This document shows, piece after piece, positions 13,712-25,104 of a stretch of 64,000 nucleotides of DNA. Each line of letters begins with the position of its first letter. Position 1 is the first letter of the stretch. This DNA comes from Xestospongia muta (Eukaryota; Porifera; Demospongiae; Haplosclerida; Petrosiidae): positions 3,725,827-3,789,826 of the forward strand of contig OY848919.1 in the NCBI GenBank assembly GCA_963693285.1, given 5' to 3'. The notes below the pieces were generated by a model. It did no database searches. It was not told the origin of the DNA and saw nothing but the letters and a program-made list of their open reading frames with translations. A program made the position numbers and the translations under genes.

Positions 13712-14778
13712 TTATACTACAAAGTTTGTCACCCTAACAACAGGTTTATTGTGTTTAGTGGCAAATATAGTCAGTTCATTAAAGTCTTTGCCTAAAACAT
13801 AAAAGAACCATTGTTTCCAAGTATTATTTACTTCCTTCGATCGAAGACACTGCATTATAAAGATGAACAGACCATGAAAGGCAGTAATGATCACAAACAA
13901 TGCAACAAAGAGATCTCGTTCCATTTTATTGGTATGGATATCTTGAGTATCCCATCCCAGACCAAATAAGATTGATAATATTACAGCTCTAATAAGTTGC
14001 TTGCAAACAAACTTAATTTTTAAACTGTTCTTTGATTTAATATTGGACTGGAAATTTTTTCGTAGAAGAGAGAAAATGATGATAGAATACACCACCCAAT
14101 TAAATATATATGCAATCAGAAAAGGAACTACCATACCAATATAATATGGTTCATTAAAGGCACGACAACTATAAATAAAATATAGACAATTTATATAAAA
14201 AGAAAATATTCTTACAAATGATCACTCAAGTAGCTTTTATAATTGGGAGCTAAACAGAACAATACAATGAATAATGGAGTAACTACAAGTAAGAAATGAC
14301 TATAGTTAATCATATCAATAACATCAGTACTTATTCCATGATAATATGGTTGCTTTTAAAACAAAATGAGGAATTTCTTCCCAAGAACAATCACTAAATT
14401 CATATACAAGTTGATAGCCTCAGCAGCCATGACCATAAATGTAACAAGAAAAAAATATTGCAACACAGCAGCTGTAAAAGCACAAAGACCAGGGACAGAT
14501 TGACTGTGTACAGCAAAGATGAAGGCAATGTAGAGACCACTTAAAGCTAAACACAAATTAATTAGAAGTTGTCCATGATCAGAACTACGTAATTTCTTAT
14601 CATAACATGTACAACATAATAATGAGTATAAAGTAATAGTATACTTGTTAGTAAGGTAAGAGATAACAGTAATAGTTAGACAAAAGAGAGAGACAATGAT
14701 ACCAATGTAAGTCACAGAATTTAAGAACAATGTCAGTCCAGTTTGCTCTGTTGGTTCATCAATAGCAGGAGATACATC
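13712..14778 (-). pseudogene. 7TM core of an adhesion-type GPCR (gene B)
   Basis: Exon 14778-14331 codes DVSPAIDEPTEQTG, TM1 (TYIGIIVSLFCLTITVISYL), TM2 after DHGQLLINLC and TM3 beginning GLCAFTAA. The frame then shifts near 14360, and FVLKATILSW continues TM4. Exon 14299-14216 codes HFLLVVTPLFIVLFCLAP. Exon 14168-13712 codes CRAFNEPYY (the second extracellular loop cysteine), TM5, TM6 and TM7 with AFHGLFIF, then the tail ending at TAA/TAG-free sequence to the stop at 13714-13712. Introns are in phases 2 and 2. The conserved cysteine pair of TM3 and loop 2 is present. TM7 has FHGLFIF where adhesion GPCRs usually have FQGxFIF. The one-base shift could also be a sequencing error in a T/A run. 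Confidence 0.82.
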
Positions 14779-14829
14779 CTATATTATATCATAATGATAA
14801 TTAATGAAATATTAATTCTTTCCACTTAC

Positions 14830-16060
14830 CAGTAATATAGCAAAGTTAGTGAGATGATTACATTCACATACAACTTCTGTTTTATTATTAGTAGTGTTAT
14901 GACATCCTTCCTTAGACCAGTCTCCATATCCATCTAATAGAAGCAGTTATTTTAAACATCAACTACCTCAACTTACTGTCTAATGATTGATTCCAAAATG
15001 AACATTGTGGAGATGATCCATTTAAATTCTATAGGAAGTAAGATATTAAACACATACTACAATAATATGAACATACTGGATTGACCAAGAATCTTAGATT
15101 TACTGGAGGATCTAATTCACTTATCATATCTGCTCCTACAACAGTAGTTGAGATGATAACACTATCAACGTCTAAATTATAATTATTTCTCCTCAAGAAT
15201 AAAGAGTCAGTAATAAAAAATGAATGAGTGATTCTAGTATTATTTTTAGTAAGATTTGGAAGTGCACTCAGTAAATTGTTTGGTAAATTGATAACTGCTG
15301 TTGACTGCTGTCTAGGTGATCCAAATACCAAATCATTAGAATTAAGAGTTTGATTTTCGTTTCATAAAGCTCTATAATTTACACTAAATGTTTGACCAAA
15401 TTGTGTGAATTCCTCAGTATCCACTTGTTGTACAGACACAGGAAATAATTACTGTATTATTAGAATGAGCTCAGAAATATTTATGATCGGAATACTCTCT
15501 ACAACTGACTCAATAGCTTCTAGCATTCTGTGTAAAGAAACAATATTCATCTACAAAAGTATTAGAAGTTAACTGACTTAGCTGATGTGTTAGATGTCTC
15601 TTGACTAGTTTGTAAAGTGTCTTGATTTAAATCTAAGATGTTACCAATGACTTTCAAAAATGTAATTGACAACTGTAAATAAAATAATAGATATTAAATC
15701 AGAACATTTGACTTCTTACACTAAGATTTCCTGACACATTTTCTGTAGCTGTTACCAGAACACTAACACTGGCTATCATCACTTCAGTAGAACCTAATTT
15801 GTTGCTATCACTGGTAAGGTTCTTTAGTCATTCTACCTTTTTTGCAACTGATGCCTAATATATAAAAGTAGTTATAATCAATTTTTTCAAGTGTGCTCAC
15901 ATTTTTAAGGTCACAAATTTCATGTGTTAAGTCACTAAAATTACAAGCTGTTACACTTGCTTCAGCCCATGTAGCTCCATTGATAAAGTCTCCTCCACAA
16001 TATGTAGTAGCTTCAAGTATACCTCCATCTTCTTCATCTTCTTAATGACTCGCACTCCAA
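14830..16060 (-). pseudogene. GAIN domain and GPS autoproteolysis site (gene B)
   Basis: Exon 15028-14977 codes SPQCSFWNQSLD and exon 14933-14830 codes [10 protein letters not shown] and [12 protein letters not shown]. Together these give the GPS signature with two cysteine pairs, a tryptophan pair and an HLT cleavage tripeptide. Upstream, the exon ending at 15077 holds the beta-strand part of a GAIN domain (ITHSFFITDSLF, VDSVIISTTVVGADM), and 15720-15990 holds helical segments and TACNFSDLTHEICDLKN. In-frame TGA codons at 15362-15364 and 15838-15840 interrupt the frame that otherwise continues clearly on both sides. Confidence 0.78.
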
Positions 16061-16104
16061 TGTTGATAAAAAAACAAATAATTAATTAGCTTACATAAAT
16101 AAAT

Positions 16105-16740
16105 TTATATTGACATACCAAATCTATTTACTTCAACTAATGAGATGTTAATATTGATTTGTTTACTTAGTGTAGCCAACTGTTGTTGTACTCTAACTCT
16201 GAGTTGTTCAGTAGTTTCATCTTTTATTACCAAAGTAATAACAATAGGAATAGTATTTAGTTGATCAGTGTAACTATATGAAATGAAAGGCAGTTGCTGC
16301 ATATTATTGTTTTCAACATGTGCTCACTTGATGTTATTTGCAAGTTGTATGAAGAAAAAAATACTTGAAGTGTTTGGTAAACTGCTACCAGAGAGTAAAT
16401 AGTTAGCCTACCAAGTGAAGACAATACATCATGTTTGTCATACTTATGATGGACAATACCTGATTAATAATATTCTGAATTACTTGCGATAAATTCCTGT
16501 TAGCTGTCTCTTCAGATATGTATATCACAGCTTCATATTGAACAACATCTATATTGAATATTTAATAAAATTCAAGCAAACTCACATATATCTTTATTAA
16601 CACCTGTTATATTTAATATAACACATGAAGAGTTCACTGAGGTAATACACATATATCCATTACTTGAACTATGACATTCACCATGTTTACCACAAGGAAA
16701 ATTTAAACAGTAGTTCATTGGTGAGGCTGATAAAAAAACA
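16105..16740 (-). pseudogene. EGF-like segment and unassigned extracellular region (gene B)
   Basis: The stretch around 16735-16590 reads MNYCLNFPCGKHGECHSSS and continues with YMCITSVNSSC, an EGF-like cysteine pattern. Downstream (16550-16105) are segments YEAVIYISEETANRNLSQVI and PIVITLVIKDETTEQLRVRV with alternating strand and helix character, which could be a SEA-like domain. I could not settle all exon borders here. The position between the Ig and GAIN domains fits adhesion GPCR architecture. Confidence 0.55.
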
Positions 16741-16775
16741 ATATCCAATATAGGTTAATTCATTGAGTTACTTAC

Positions 16776-17101
16776 GTTCAATTACATGTAGTACATATGG
16801 TGTTGTTAATACAGCTACAATGCTAACTGTATTACCAGAACAACAGGAGTAGCTACCATTATCACTTCCTCTTAAATCTGTAATTGTTAGTACACTAGTA
16901 GTAGGAAAATAGTTAGAGTGAAAACCATTAGATTGTTCTGTTGAACTAATTGTTACTCTACTTGTGTTCAGTAAAAATTGTCCATTTTTTCTCCACACAA
17001 ATAACAGGTCGTGGAACACCATTTGCAGTACAGTTAAATGATGCATTTTTCCCTTTAGTTTGGATGAATGCCATCCATTATTGTTTAATAAGACTACATA
17101 A
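16776..17101 (-). pseudogene. Immunoglobulin-like domain exon (gene B)
   Basis: The donor is GTAAGT at 16775 and the acceptor AG is at 17103-17102. The 3' part reads VWRKNGQFLLNTSRVTISS and then LTITDLRGSDNGSYSCCSGN, the classical W-strand and DxGxYxC end of an Ig domain. The matching first half (KGKNASFNCTANGVPRPVI) lies in another frame, so one base is missing or extra near 16985-17000. The fold is clear but the frame is broken. Confidence 0.72.
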
Positions 17102-17429
17102 CTAAAAATAATTATCAAATAAATATACTATACAATATACACATACAAGTATAAAATTGGCATTTTTGTATTCAAATGGTGTGTTATGTAAATGTGCCTC
17201 ATATAATATTGAAGGTGTATCTTTCTTTTTGCTATCATTCATATTTTAACTTTGGTAATGTACTGTTACTGAGTAATATTTTGCTGTTGTAACAACTTTT
17301 ATACGAACACTACATCTTATTGATTACACACTTTACAATGAGATAATATAAGGCAAATTGCTTTAAGTGTTGAGTTTATGAGCTACAATAATTTATCAAT
17401 GGCATATGTTACTGCAAAGAACTATAGCT

Positions 17430-19694
17430 GCAAGAACAATAAATTACTGTAAGATCTTGGACAATTCATCAGTGATTGCTCAGATCCAGAACAAGAAAAT
17501 GTTCCATATAAATATGGAGGACTGTTTGTAACTTCAAAATAATTATTATAGTAATATTGAGACCCTGCATTAATTAAAGGCTATAACAACAGTACAAAAT
17601 ATATAGTACCATAAGGTTGGAATCCAAGTTGATGACAGACCATATTGGTACCAGCTATTCCCCAGTTATCATCACATACTGAGCCCCAGGCATTATTGTA
17701 ACATATCTGGACATTGCCTTCATTGTCTGTACTACCTCCTACAAGTCTAATATCACCATCAGAGCAACTATCATACTTCGTTTTGTTAGCTAATAATGAA
17801 TTTTTGTTAATGAATGTTCTCTTATTAACGAATTTACGCATGCAAAATATAGAAGCATCATTATGTTGGTAACAATATTGTCCTCCATCAGTTATGTTAT
17901 ATGTACAGTCCCAAATATTAGTCTCTTTACCAGAACATCTCAGTTCAAACAAACCAATAGACCACTCGTAGTTGAGAAATACATTTGTAGTTGCCATTGA
18001 ACCTAAATACAATGACAGGTTACTAAATCATTAATACATGTACTCTGTCTCTTATACCATATGGTGAGTATCCTAGATGAGAACAGACTACACTAGCTTC
18101 TTGTTGTGTCCAATGATGATCACAGATTGTACCCCATGTACCATTATTACAAACCTCTACTCTTCCCCTCAATACTGCATCATCTCCTAGTCTAATATCA
18201 CCATTAGTACAAGGACCTTCATAAACATGACTTAAAACTTTGCTATGAAACACACTAGCCAGAGAATCATCTCCACAATAGATTGTAGCCTATAAAGCAT
18301 TATAAGAACATTGTAAGAGAGAATTATAACTCCCAGATGAGGAACATCCAACGTAAAAAAATGTGAGGTACCTAACCTTGATCAAAATAACTATGTTGTA
18401 ATGCTGTTGCACCTTATAAAATATGTGCTGGTAATGATTGTCTTATGTGTGAATATTTACCTGCAGGTTGAAGTCCCAGTTGTTTATATATAACATTTGC
18501 ATCATATATATTCCAGGAATTACGACATACAGATCCTCAGATGTTATTATAACATATCTCCACTCGCCTTTCTAGTTCATTGATACCACCAACTAAACGT
18601 ACATCACCATTATTACAAGATGTGTCCACAGTATAATTGGTATCTTCATAGATAAAGAAATAATATATATAGCTACTGTGTATTATATTATAACATAGTA
18701 TACTTACATTGACATATAACTGCTGCATCTTGATTGTAGCTGCAATATGAATAGATATCATCATAACAGTTCAATCCATGTATAAAGGTAGGGTGGTTAT
18801 AGTCTTTGTAGTATTCACTGGACAGAGACATTGCACCTAAAAATGTATCATTACAAGTGATCATTTATCTATAAGACTAACCATAAGGAAAGTATCCTAA
18901 CTATCTACATACAACACTGGCATCTTTATCATCAAAACTGTTACTACAGATAGTACCCCAGGTTCCATTAAGACACACTTCTACTTTACCTATTGCACTA
19001 TAACTTGCACCAGCAAGACGTATATCACCATGTTTACAGTTAACTAGAAAAAGAATTAGTGAACAATAAAAGAACCAAAAAAAGTAATACCTTGATTACA
19101 TGTAACTCCTCTATAGACATATTTGTAGGTGGAATGCAAACTAGAGCAGCTAATAGGATGTTTGTTACAATCTAATAGAGATTGTTCAGTACTAATACAT
19201 GAAAACTCATATGAAATTAATGGTAGACAAGGTAAGTCCAAAAATGAACTAGAATACCAAGCGGCATCTGCAAAAATGTGAATAGAATAAAATTAAAAAA
19301 TATTGGATGTTCGAAGATATTGATGAGTTGCAAGAAGTCAATTTCATACCTTCTTCTGAGTACCCCAGTACTCCACAAATAGTATTTGAATTATTGTAAT
19401 TGTTGTAATCAGCACATATTCCAAACCAAATATTATTATAACATATCATGTGATGAAAAACATGTGTAATGAGTCAGTTCATTATTAGGACAATCAGAGA
19501 GTCTTAATTCATTTCCAGTACAATTAACATCAATAAAGTGATGTGGAAGAAAATATTCACTATTGATGTTACCCATTGACACAGAACCTGTTAAAAAGTT
19601 AGGTATAAGTTAATAACACAATGCTTCATTTATATACCTAAGTGAGAATATCCCAGTTGTCTGCACGCAACTTTGGCATCATTGATTGATGATG
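17430..19694 (-). pseudogene. Remnants of SRCR domains 17-20, 23 and 24 upstream of the GPCR (gene B)
   Basis: Segments match gene C exons in order: 19694-19640 (end of exon 34), 19590-19460 (exon 35) fused by deletion to 19449-19350 (end of exon 36), 19268-19090 (37), 19048-18893 (38, with a TAG at 18901-18903), 18836-18708 (39, lacking 33 bases around LNC), 18654-18470 (40, with a TGA at 18537-18539), 18415-18240 (41, with a stop after the FDQG region) running straight into 18230-18057 (46), 18004-17838 (47), 17790-17611 (48) and 17572-17440 (49, degraded end). Exons 42-45 are absent. Exons 46-48 keep open frames. The array stops about 330 bases before the Ig exon. Confidence 0.8.
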
Positions 19695-20035
19695 GGTAAG
19701 ATGGTTAATGTGATAGTCCACATAAAACTAACGACATGAGACTTAAAGAATATGATTGATTCATCAATATTATTTTAAAACAACTAGCCAATGTTTTTTA
19801 TAACAAAAGAGACACCCAATTGTATATAGCTAATATTAAGGGTATCAAACTAATAATAACATCATAATATAATAGGCTTGATTGGTGCAATATAAATGAA
19901 TGTAGATATAATGCTGTATAGATCATAATATAGTCATTGTATTTGTTGTTGCTGAGTACGATGTGATATAACAAAATGAGTCATTGTCATTACCTTATAA
20001 TCAGATTTGTACTAATATAATATAATAATATATGT
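19695..20035. other. Short AT-rich spacer, nothing recognised
   Basis: This is the stretch between the truncated 5' end of gene B and the TFIIB-like fragment. I see no exon, promoter motif or repeat structure that I can name. Confidence 0.5.
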
Positions 20036-20148
20036 CGTGCTTCTCAATTAAATGAGTTTTAAGATGTTGAGAACAAACTGAACACTGTACTTCCACAACC
20101 TCTTGATCCTCTACTAGTTCATTTTTTGGATAATCCTCCTTCAGCCAT
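20036..20148 (-). pseudogene. Fragment of TFIIB first exon (zinc ribbon), duplicon copy 1
   Basis: Reading from CAT at 20148-20146, the minus strand gives MAEGG, LVEDQEVVEVQCSVCSQH and THLIEKHD. It matches the better copy at 56990-57143, which continues into CPDCGLIVGD, the zinc-ribbon signature of general transcription factor TFIIB. Here the sequence stops before the second cysteine pair and has a small frame disturbance after GGL. It is a gene fragment carried with the duplicon and not a working gene. Confidence 0.6.
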
Positions 20149-20245
20149 AGTTTACTCATTTAGTGGGTGGGGTCACTTTTATTGCTATGTAACCAGTAAT
20201 AACTAATTAATTATGTTGAGAATTCTACTGGTATTGTTTTGTTAG

Positions 20246-20999
20246 CTGGTCCTATCCAGGTTAGGTTGTCGCTATACTAAACAATCAATTGGACAATATC
20301 TACCAGCTATCTGTATGAAGGAATTAGCACAAGAATCAGGTCAGTCTTACCAGGAGACAGAAGCTCTTTTTGTAAAGTGTAGTTCCAAATCAAAATTTAT
20401 AGTATGTTCTGTATTATAATGTACATTATAATAGAATGACCAATGTTCTTAAGAACTCAGGGACTGTCTTTTATATGTGGATATGATAACTTACTCTTGT
20501 AAACCCAACCCCCTAGATTGAGGTCTGATAATATGTTGCTAAATTAACACAGTCTCCTCCCACACAAAACTAATTAGCTTTAATTATTTGAATAGAAGTT
20601 CTATAGTTTATAAAATAACCCGACCATTAGACTTTTGAGTGTAATTTATAATGAAAACATTTTCTTGGCATAGATATTGATGGATTTAAAGTGGCACATA
20701 TACTGGTTCCATTTTTTCTTGGTTTCTATTATAAATATAGGCTAACGTACATCCATTTTTAGTTGGACAACTTGATAAGGCAGATTACTGTAGAGATTAC
20801 AATCTACACTTCCACTCTACAACAACCCTTTACATAAAGGTCAGTAAAATATCTCTCATATCATTGAATGTTAAAGAAGTTGCTATAACATTATTATCAA
20901 TATTATGGTTTGATATTTATCATTTATTTAGATATTCCTGGAGAGATTACATACAGAATTTGTACAATACATGAGCTTTTTGATGTTCTCTAGTTAGAC
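20246..20999 (+). pseudogene. Unrecognised host-gene fragment with three in-phase exons
   Basis: Three exon-like segments in phase 0 have good splice signals: 20246-20401 (RYTKQSIGQYLPAICMKELA, then QSYQETEALFVKCSSKSKFI), 20741-20839 (ANVHPFLVGQLDKADYCRDY) and 20932 onwards (IFLERLHTEFVQYM), which runs into a TAG near 20996. The protein-like composition and the conservation in the diverged copy at about 57240-58010 show that it descends from a real gene. I do not recognise the family. The last two exons are repeated at 27302-27400 and 27493. Confidence 0.45.
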
Positions 21000-21965
21000 A
21001 ACATATGGCAACATGTTATGACAGATTACTAGGTCACCAGCTTTGATGTTTGAATTTATACAATATGTGAGATTTTTGAAGAAACAGGAGTTCTATACTA
21101 GTTAGACAACATGAGGACATGTTATAACAGATTAGTATGTCACCAGCGTTGATGTCATTGTTTCATGAAACCTCTTTCAATAGAAGGACATAGTCCATAC
21201 TAATGCTTATAACTTTATTATCATGTGTAGGTATTATTGTCAAGTCTTCTCAAACTATGTTATTGGTAGACATTTTGACATAATGATAATTTCAAACTAA
21301 AAATTTTTCTTGTTAATACTTGACTAAGACTCATAAAAAATTATATCATAGTAAAATGAATTATCAACATTTTCTTTCTCTTTTAGTGAATTAAGATGTG
21401 TTCCTGATATCTTTTGATCAATTGAGTGCTCTAACTGGTTAACCCCTAAAAATTTTGTTTTGACACTGTGTTTATCTTTGCTGTCTGGAGAGGAAGCCAG
21501 ATGTGTGTCCTAATTTGGTAGAGATTTCAAAACTACAGGTCCACATATACACTTGTTATACATGTACACAATGGTGATTAATTCCACACTACTTAACTGT
21601 TTCAGAAAGCAATGTCCATCACGATACCTTTTTCTTTGAGTAGTGGATGAATTGTCAAAAGATGATAGAATTACAAAGATTACTTGCTCCTGTTCAGTTT
21701 GCTGACATAACTCTCATGGCCAGGTACATTTTCACTAACTAACTAATACTATTATATAGGTTATCTACTATATCAAAACATTGATGACTTAATTGGTAAC
21801 ATTTAAAAGTGAATTTTTAACACCTAAAGATTAAATGTATATATACATGTATATAGTTCTTAGTATTATCCTTGCTCTGTTAATAACATCAGAGAATAAT
21901 TATTTATCTACTTTGACTATAAGTTGTATTTAAAATAGCATATCTATAGCTACACCTGACTAACT

Positions 21966-22087
21966 TACATCATAATGATAATATTGTCATCTACATTGCA
22001 CCCTCTAACTATGATATACTCCTATGCCTTATACCAATCTTATATTGGGTCTTTGTCTTAGAATGTCTCTCTAAATAGTAAGCAAGC
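21966..22087 (+). repeat. Direct repeat inside the duplicon, left member
   Basis: About 115 bases (cttacatcataatgataata ... gaatgtctctctaa) recur at 22424-22540 with few changes. The diverged copy 3 has only one member (58037-58150) and lacks the segment between them, so the segment between may have been inserted or lost by recombination of these repeats. Copy 2 equivalents are 28527-28648 and 28985-29101. Confidence 0.8.
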
Positions 22088-22097
22088 ACGTTTTAGT

Positions 22098-22212
22098 ATG
22101 GCTACCAACAAGAAGGCCTTGAAAAGTCCAAGAAAGCTAAAGAAACAAGTAATGAAAAAGAAAAAAAAGATTTCCAGTGGACTGATGATGAATCAGAGTG
22201 GTCACGGAAGGG
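22098..22212 (+). pseudogene. Remnant of a SANT/Myb-like coding start
   Basis: The sequence reads MATNKKALKSPRK and, after a frame change, KETSNEKEKKDFQWTDDESE. A lysine-rich leader followed by FxWTDDE resembles the start of SANT/Myb-like domains found in transposon-derived genes, but the match is short. A second shorter copy of the leader lies at 25647-25700. Duplicated at 28659-28773 and 32208-32261. Confidence 0.3.
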
Positions 22213-22423
22213 TGGTCTTATTATATTATGAGCTTTGTGAGAAAGTTTAGGGTAGTTTGCCTGCCACAGAGCAATTAGAGTCTACAATGGAGACTGATTA
22301 TCTTGAGACACCAAATGCATTTGCTGTATTTCTCAACTGACCCTCATCTGACAGGTAATATAAAGTGATTCCTACTTGTTTCTCAACATTAATTGGTGAT
22401 CGCAGCTATACCTGATTTAACTT

Positions 22424-22540
22424 ACATCATAATGATAATATTGTCATCTACATTACATCCTCTAACTATGATATACTCCTATGCCTTATACCAATCTTAT
22501 ATTGGGTCTTTGTCTTAGAATGTCTCTCTAAGAATCCTAT
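22424..22540 (+). repeat. Direct repeat inside the duplicon, right member
   Basis: This is the partner of 21966-22087. Here it is followed by gaatcctatgtaaagatgg, as in the diverged copy at about 58146. This member is therefore the ancestral one and the left member belongs to the inserted part. Confidence 0.75.
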
Positions 22541-23769
22541 GTAAAGATGGTACAGTAATGGTGAGCTTCAAACAATGAATTGTATGTTCATAGTTCATTT
22601 ATAACACATTTTTAATTGTGATAAATACTTAGTTAAATTGATGGCTACTGAAGTGAGTATCAGTCAAGCATGAAGTCCATAGTTTGTTGTGTATAGCTAA
22701 TGTTGAGGATTATGGGATCAGTATTATAATACAATTATAGTGTATGGACTTCCTGCTTGACAAATAGTACTTAAATACTACTTTAATATTTGATGTATTT
22801 TCAATTAGGCTATTGGAAAAGATGACGATCTATATCCTCCTAGTGATGACCTATTTCCATAAACTGATGACACTCCAGTTATTGAAACCATATTACAAAT
22901 TTAACACTAATGAAATCTCTCTAATATAACTTAATGATACATTAAAATTTTATTCGTAGGTGGTAGCTAGTGATCATGACTCATGAGTATGACAGGAAAT
23001 TTAGCGTGTTGTAGTCTGATTGGTCAACTTGTCAGTTCTCTGTAACAACTTAAAGAATAGGTAATATTTTACATATTTAGAAGACTTAATTAATTATTAA
23101 TAAGATCAATTAAAAATCAATTAATATTGGTCACACCTTGTGAGGTGTGAAATTATTTCCCGCCAAATTTGTCACGAGTTTGTGTCTTGTGTTTGTGAAA
23201 ATGAAGCATGACAGAGATGTCTTGAAAGTATAAAGTGACTCCATTTGTAAGCTTATACTAGTACACATACCCCCGTGGGTCTTCGTCGCTACGACTCGTC
23301 TCTTCGTTGGATCGCCGCTCTTCACTACTCGTCTTCTCGTTCGTTACTTCTTGTTGGATCACCCCTCTTCGTTGGATCATCTTTTCATTTAGTTATGATC
23401 ATTCTTTCATTTTTTTCTGTTTTTTTTATTTACTTTTTTTCTTGTAATTTTTGTTTGGATCAGTCAGTTCTCAAATTGTTATTTTTCTTCGATTCTACAG
23501 GAGTCTGTTTGGAAGCTCTTACTATGGGTTCTCTGATGTTCTTTGACGTTCTCTCTGATATTTTGAGTATTGTCTGATGTGTTTGACTGTTCTCAGTTGT
23601 CTGACGTTCTCTGGATGTAAAAGATGAGTCGCTCTCCTGCCTGGTCTCTTCTGTCTTCTTCCTTCAAGCCTTCTTTCCTCTTCTTTTTTTAAATTTATTT
23701 TATTTTATTTTATTTTGGGCTATCCGGCCCATACACCATACATACATTCATACAAACCCTATTAATTAT

Positions 23770-23843
23770 CTCTCCCCTGCCGCCTGGCGGCCTTCAAAAA
23801 ATTTTTTGAAAAATATCCAAGGCCGCCAGGTGGTGGGGGAGAG
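23770..23843 (+). repeat. GC-rich inverted repeat (hairpin), copy 1
   Basis: The arms 23770-23794 (ctctcccctgccgcctggcg...) and 23819-23843 (...ccaggtggtgggggagag) are complementary except for three positions around a 24-base AT-rich loop that contains its own small palindrome caaaaaattttttg. It is a GC island in AT-rich DNA. It precedes a TG microsatellite (about 23859-23889). Confidence 0.75.
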
Positions 23844-24108
23844 CTCTGATCTTCTAGGGTGTGTGTGTGTGTGCTGTGTGTGTGTGTTGGTTGGTGGTCC
23901 TTTTTCACTTCCTCTGTCTCTCTTCACTCTCTATCCATTCATTGTCACCATCAGTTAGTAACTACTCTCTTTTCTTTCCTTGCAGGAGCAGTACTGGTGA
24001 AAAAGGTAAGCAGTTTCTCCATCCATCCATCCACTTCTCATCCATTCTCTAGTAATCCAGTTGTTATTCTCTCTTTCTTCCTTTATGTTCTCAACTTGTG
24101 GACTGACT

Positions 24109-24307
24109 GGACTTTTGGGAACTCTCTCTTTTCTCTTTCCTACAATTGTTGGATTGGAGACCTTCACTGGACTTCGTGGGAACTCTCTCTCTTCCCTTTT
24201 TTGCAAATGCTGGACTGGAGACCTTCACTGGACTTCTCGGGAACTCTCTCTCTTCTCTTTTTTACAAATGCTGGATTGGAGACCTTCACTGGATTTCTTG
24301 AGGACTC
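24109..24307 (+). repeat. Tandem repeat, period 60-61, three and a third copies
   Basis: Units begin ggactt at 24109, 24170 and 24230, with a partial unit at 24291, and carry gggaactctctct and ggagaccttcact. Strand bias is strong (pyrimidine-rich). The long open frames crossing it (23859-24396) come from this bias and do not encode a recognisable protein. Its counterpart in the second tandem copy is 30670-30868. Confidence 0.8.
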
Positions 24308-25104
24308 TTCAACTACAGAGACTGACTTATTTTAAGTTATTTTTAGTTTTATTTTTCATTTTTTTGTTTGCAATTTTTTGTAATTTGTTTTTTTGATATT
24401 GTTTTTGAAAAAATTTTTTCACCAAAATTTCTTAAAAGTCATTTTAAATTTTTTTTACTAAAATTTCTTAAAAGAAAAGTCATTTTAAGTTCATAAATAT
24501 TATAACTTTGAAAAAAAGCTAATTTAGTTTAGGACTCAATTTTTCAATTTAGAACAGGTACAATGAGATTACTTATCATTGTTGTATGTTATAATTATAT
24601 ATACAGAACTCAAATTTTTGAACTACAGTATTATGCATTATTATATTTGTTATACCTACATCAATCTTAATTCTTTATCATTGCTAATATTTATTTAGTT
24701 TTACAAGAAAAAACAATTCTTTAGTTTGTACGATATTTCTTTTTTACAAAAAATTAATGTAAAATCTATTAAAATATGTAAACTTTCTTTGACTGAACTC
24801 TCTAGATCTTCACCTATTGAGAGATATTAATATCAATTTCAGTGTTTATATTAAATTTATTTATTTATTTATTTATTTACATGTTTTTCTGCATTATAAA
24901 ACTGCTTTTATTTTAAAATCTTTTTTGTGAATTGAAACTCTTAATTTCAAAAAGTTTTCTTTGTTTTTGCTACTGAATACTTTTATATCAAATTCAGTCT
25001 AAGAGTTGTTGGAAAGTATACGGTCCGGGAGTTACAAACTTCCTTTGCAAATTATTTCTATACAAAATTTAGAATGATTTTGTATACCTCCGTATACTCT
25101 AATT

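Larger units (their letters stand above)
13712..19694 (-). pseudogene. Gene B: decayed SRCR-Ig-EGF-GAIN-7TM adhesion GPCR
   Basis: Read 5'-3' from 19694 to 13712, the segment keeps the order of a chimeric receptor: remnants of SRCR domains 17-20, 23 and 24 of gene C, one Ig domain, an EGF-like segment, a GAIN domain with GPS, and a 7TM core. The breaks I can see are a missing 5' end at 19694, a deletion fusing two SRCR exons at about 19450, in-frame stops at 18901-18903, 18537-18539, 15838-15840 and 15362-15364, loss of four SRCR exons at about 18240, and frame changes in the Ig exon (about 16985-17000) and between TM3 and TM4 (about 14357-14365). Such receptors normally self-cleave at the GPS and signal through G proteins. 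This copy is unlikely to make the full protein. It could be a recent pseudogene, or the 7TM part alone could still be expressed. Confidence 0.8.

Noticed and set aside
23275..23577. Hydrophobic 100-residue open frame (also at 29836-30138), possibly membrane protein
   Set aside because: The hydrophobicity comes from T-rich DNA. The diverged third copy at 58842-59085 does not keep the same frame.
23859..24396. Overlapping long open frames on both strands (also at 30420-30957)
   Set aside because: They arise from strand-biased pyrimidine-rich tandem repeats and a TG microsatellite. No frame has domain features, and the frames overlap each other on both strands.
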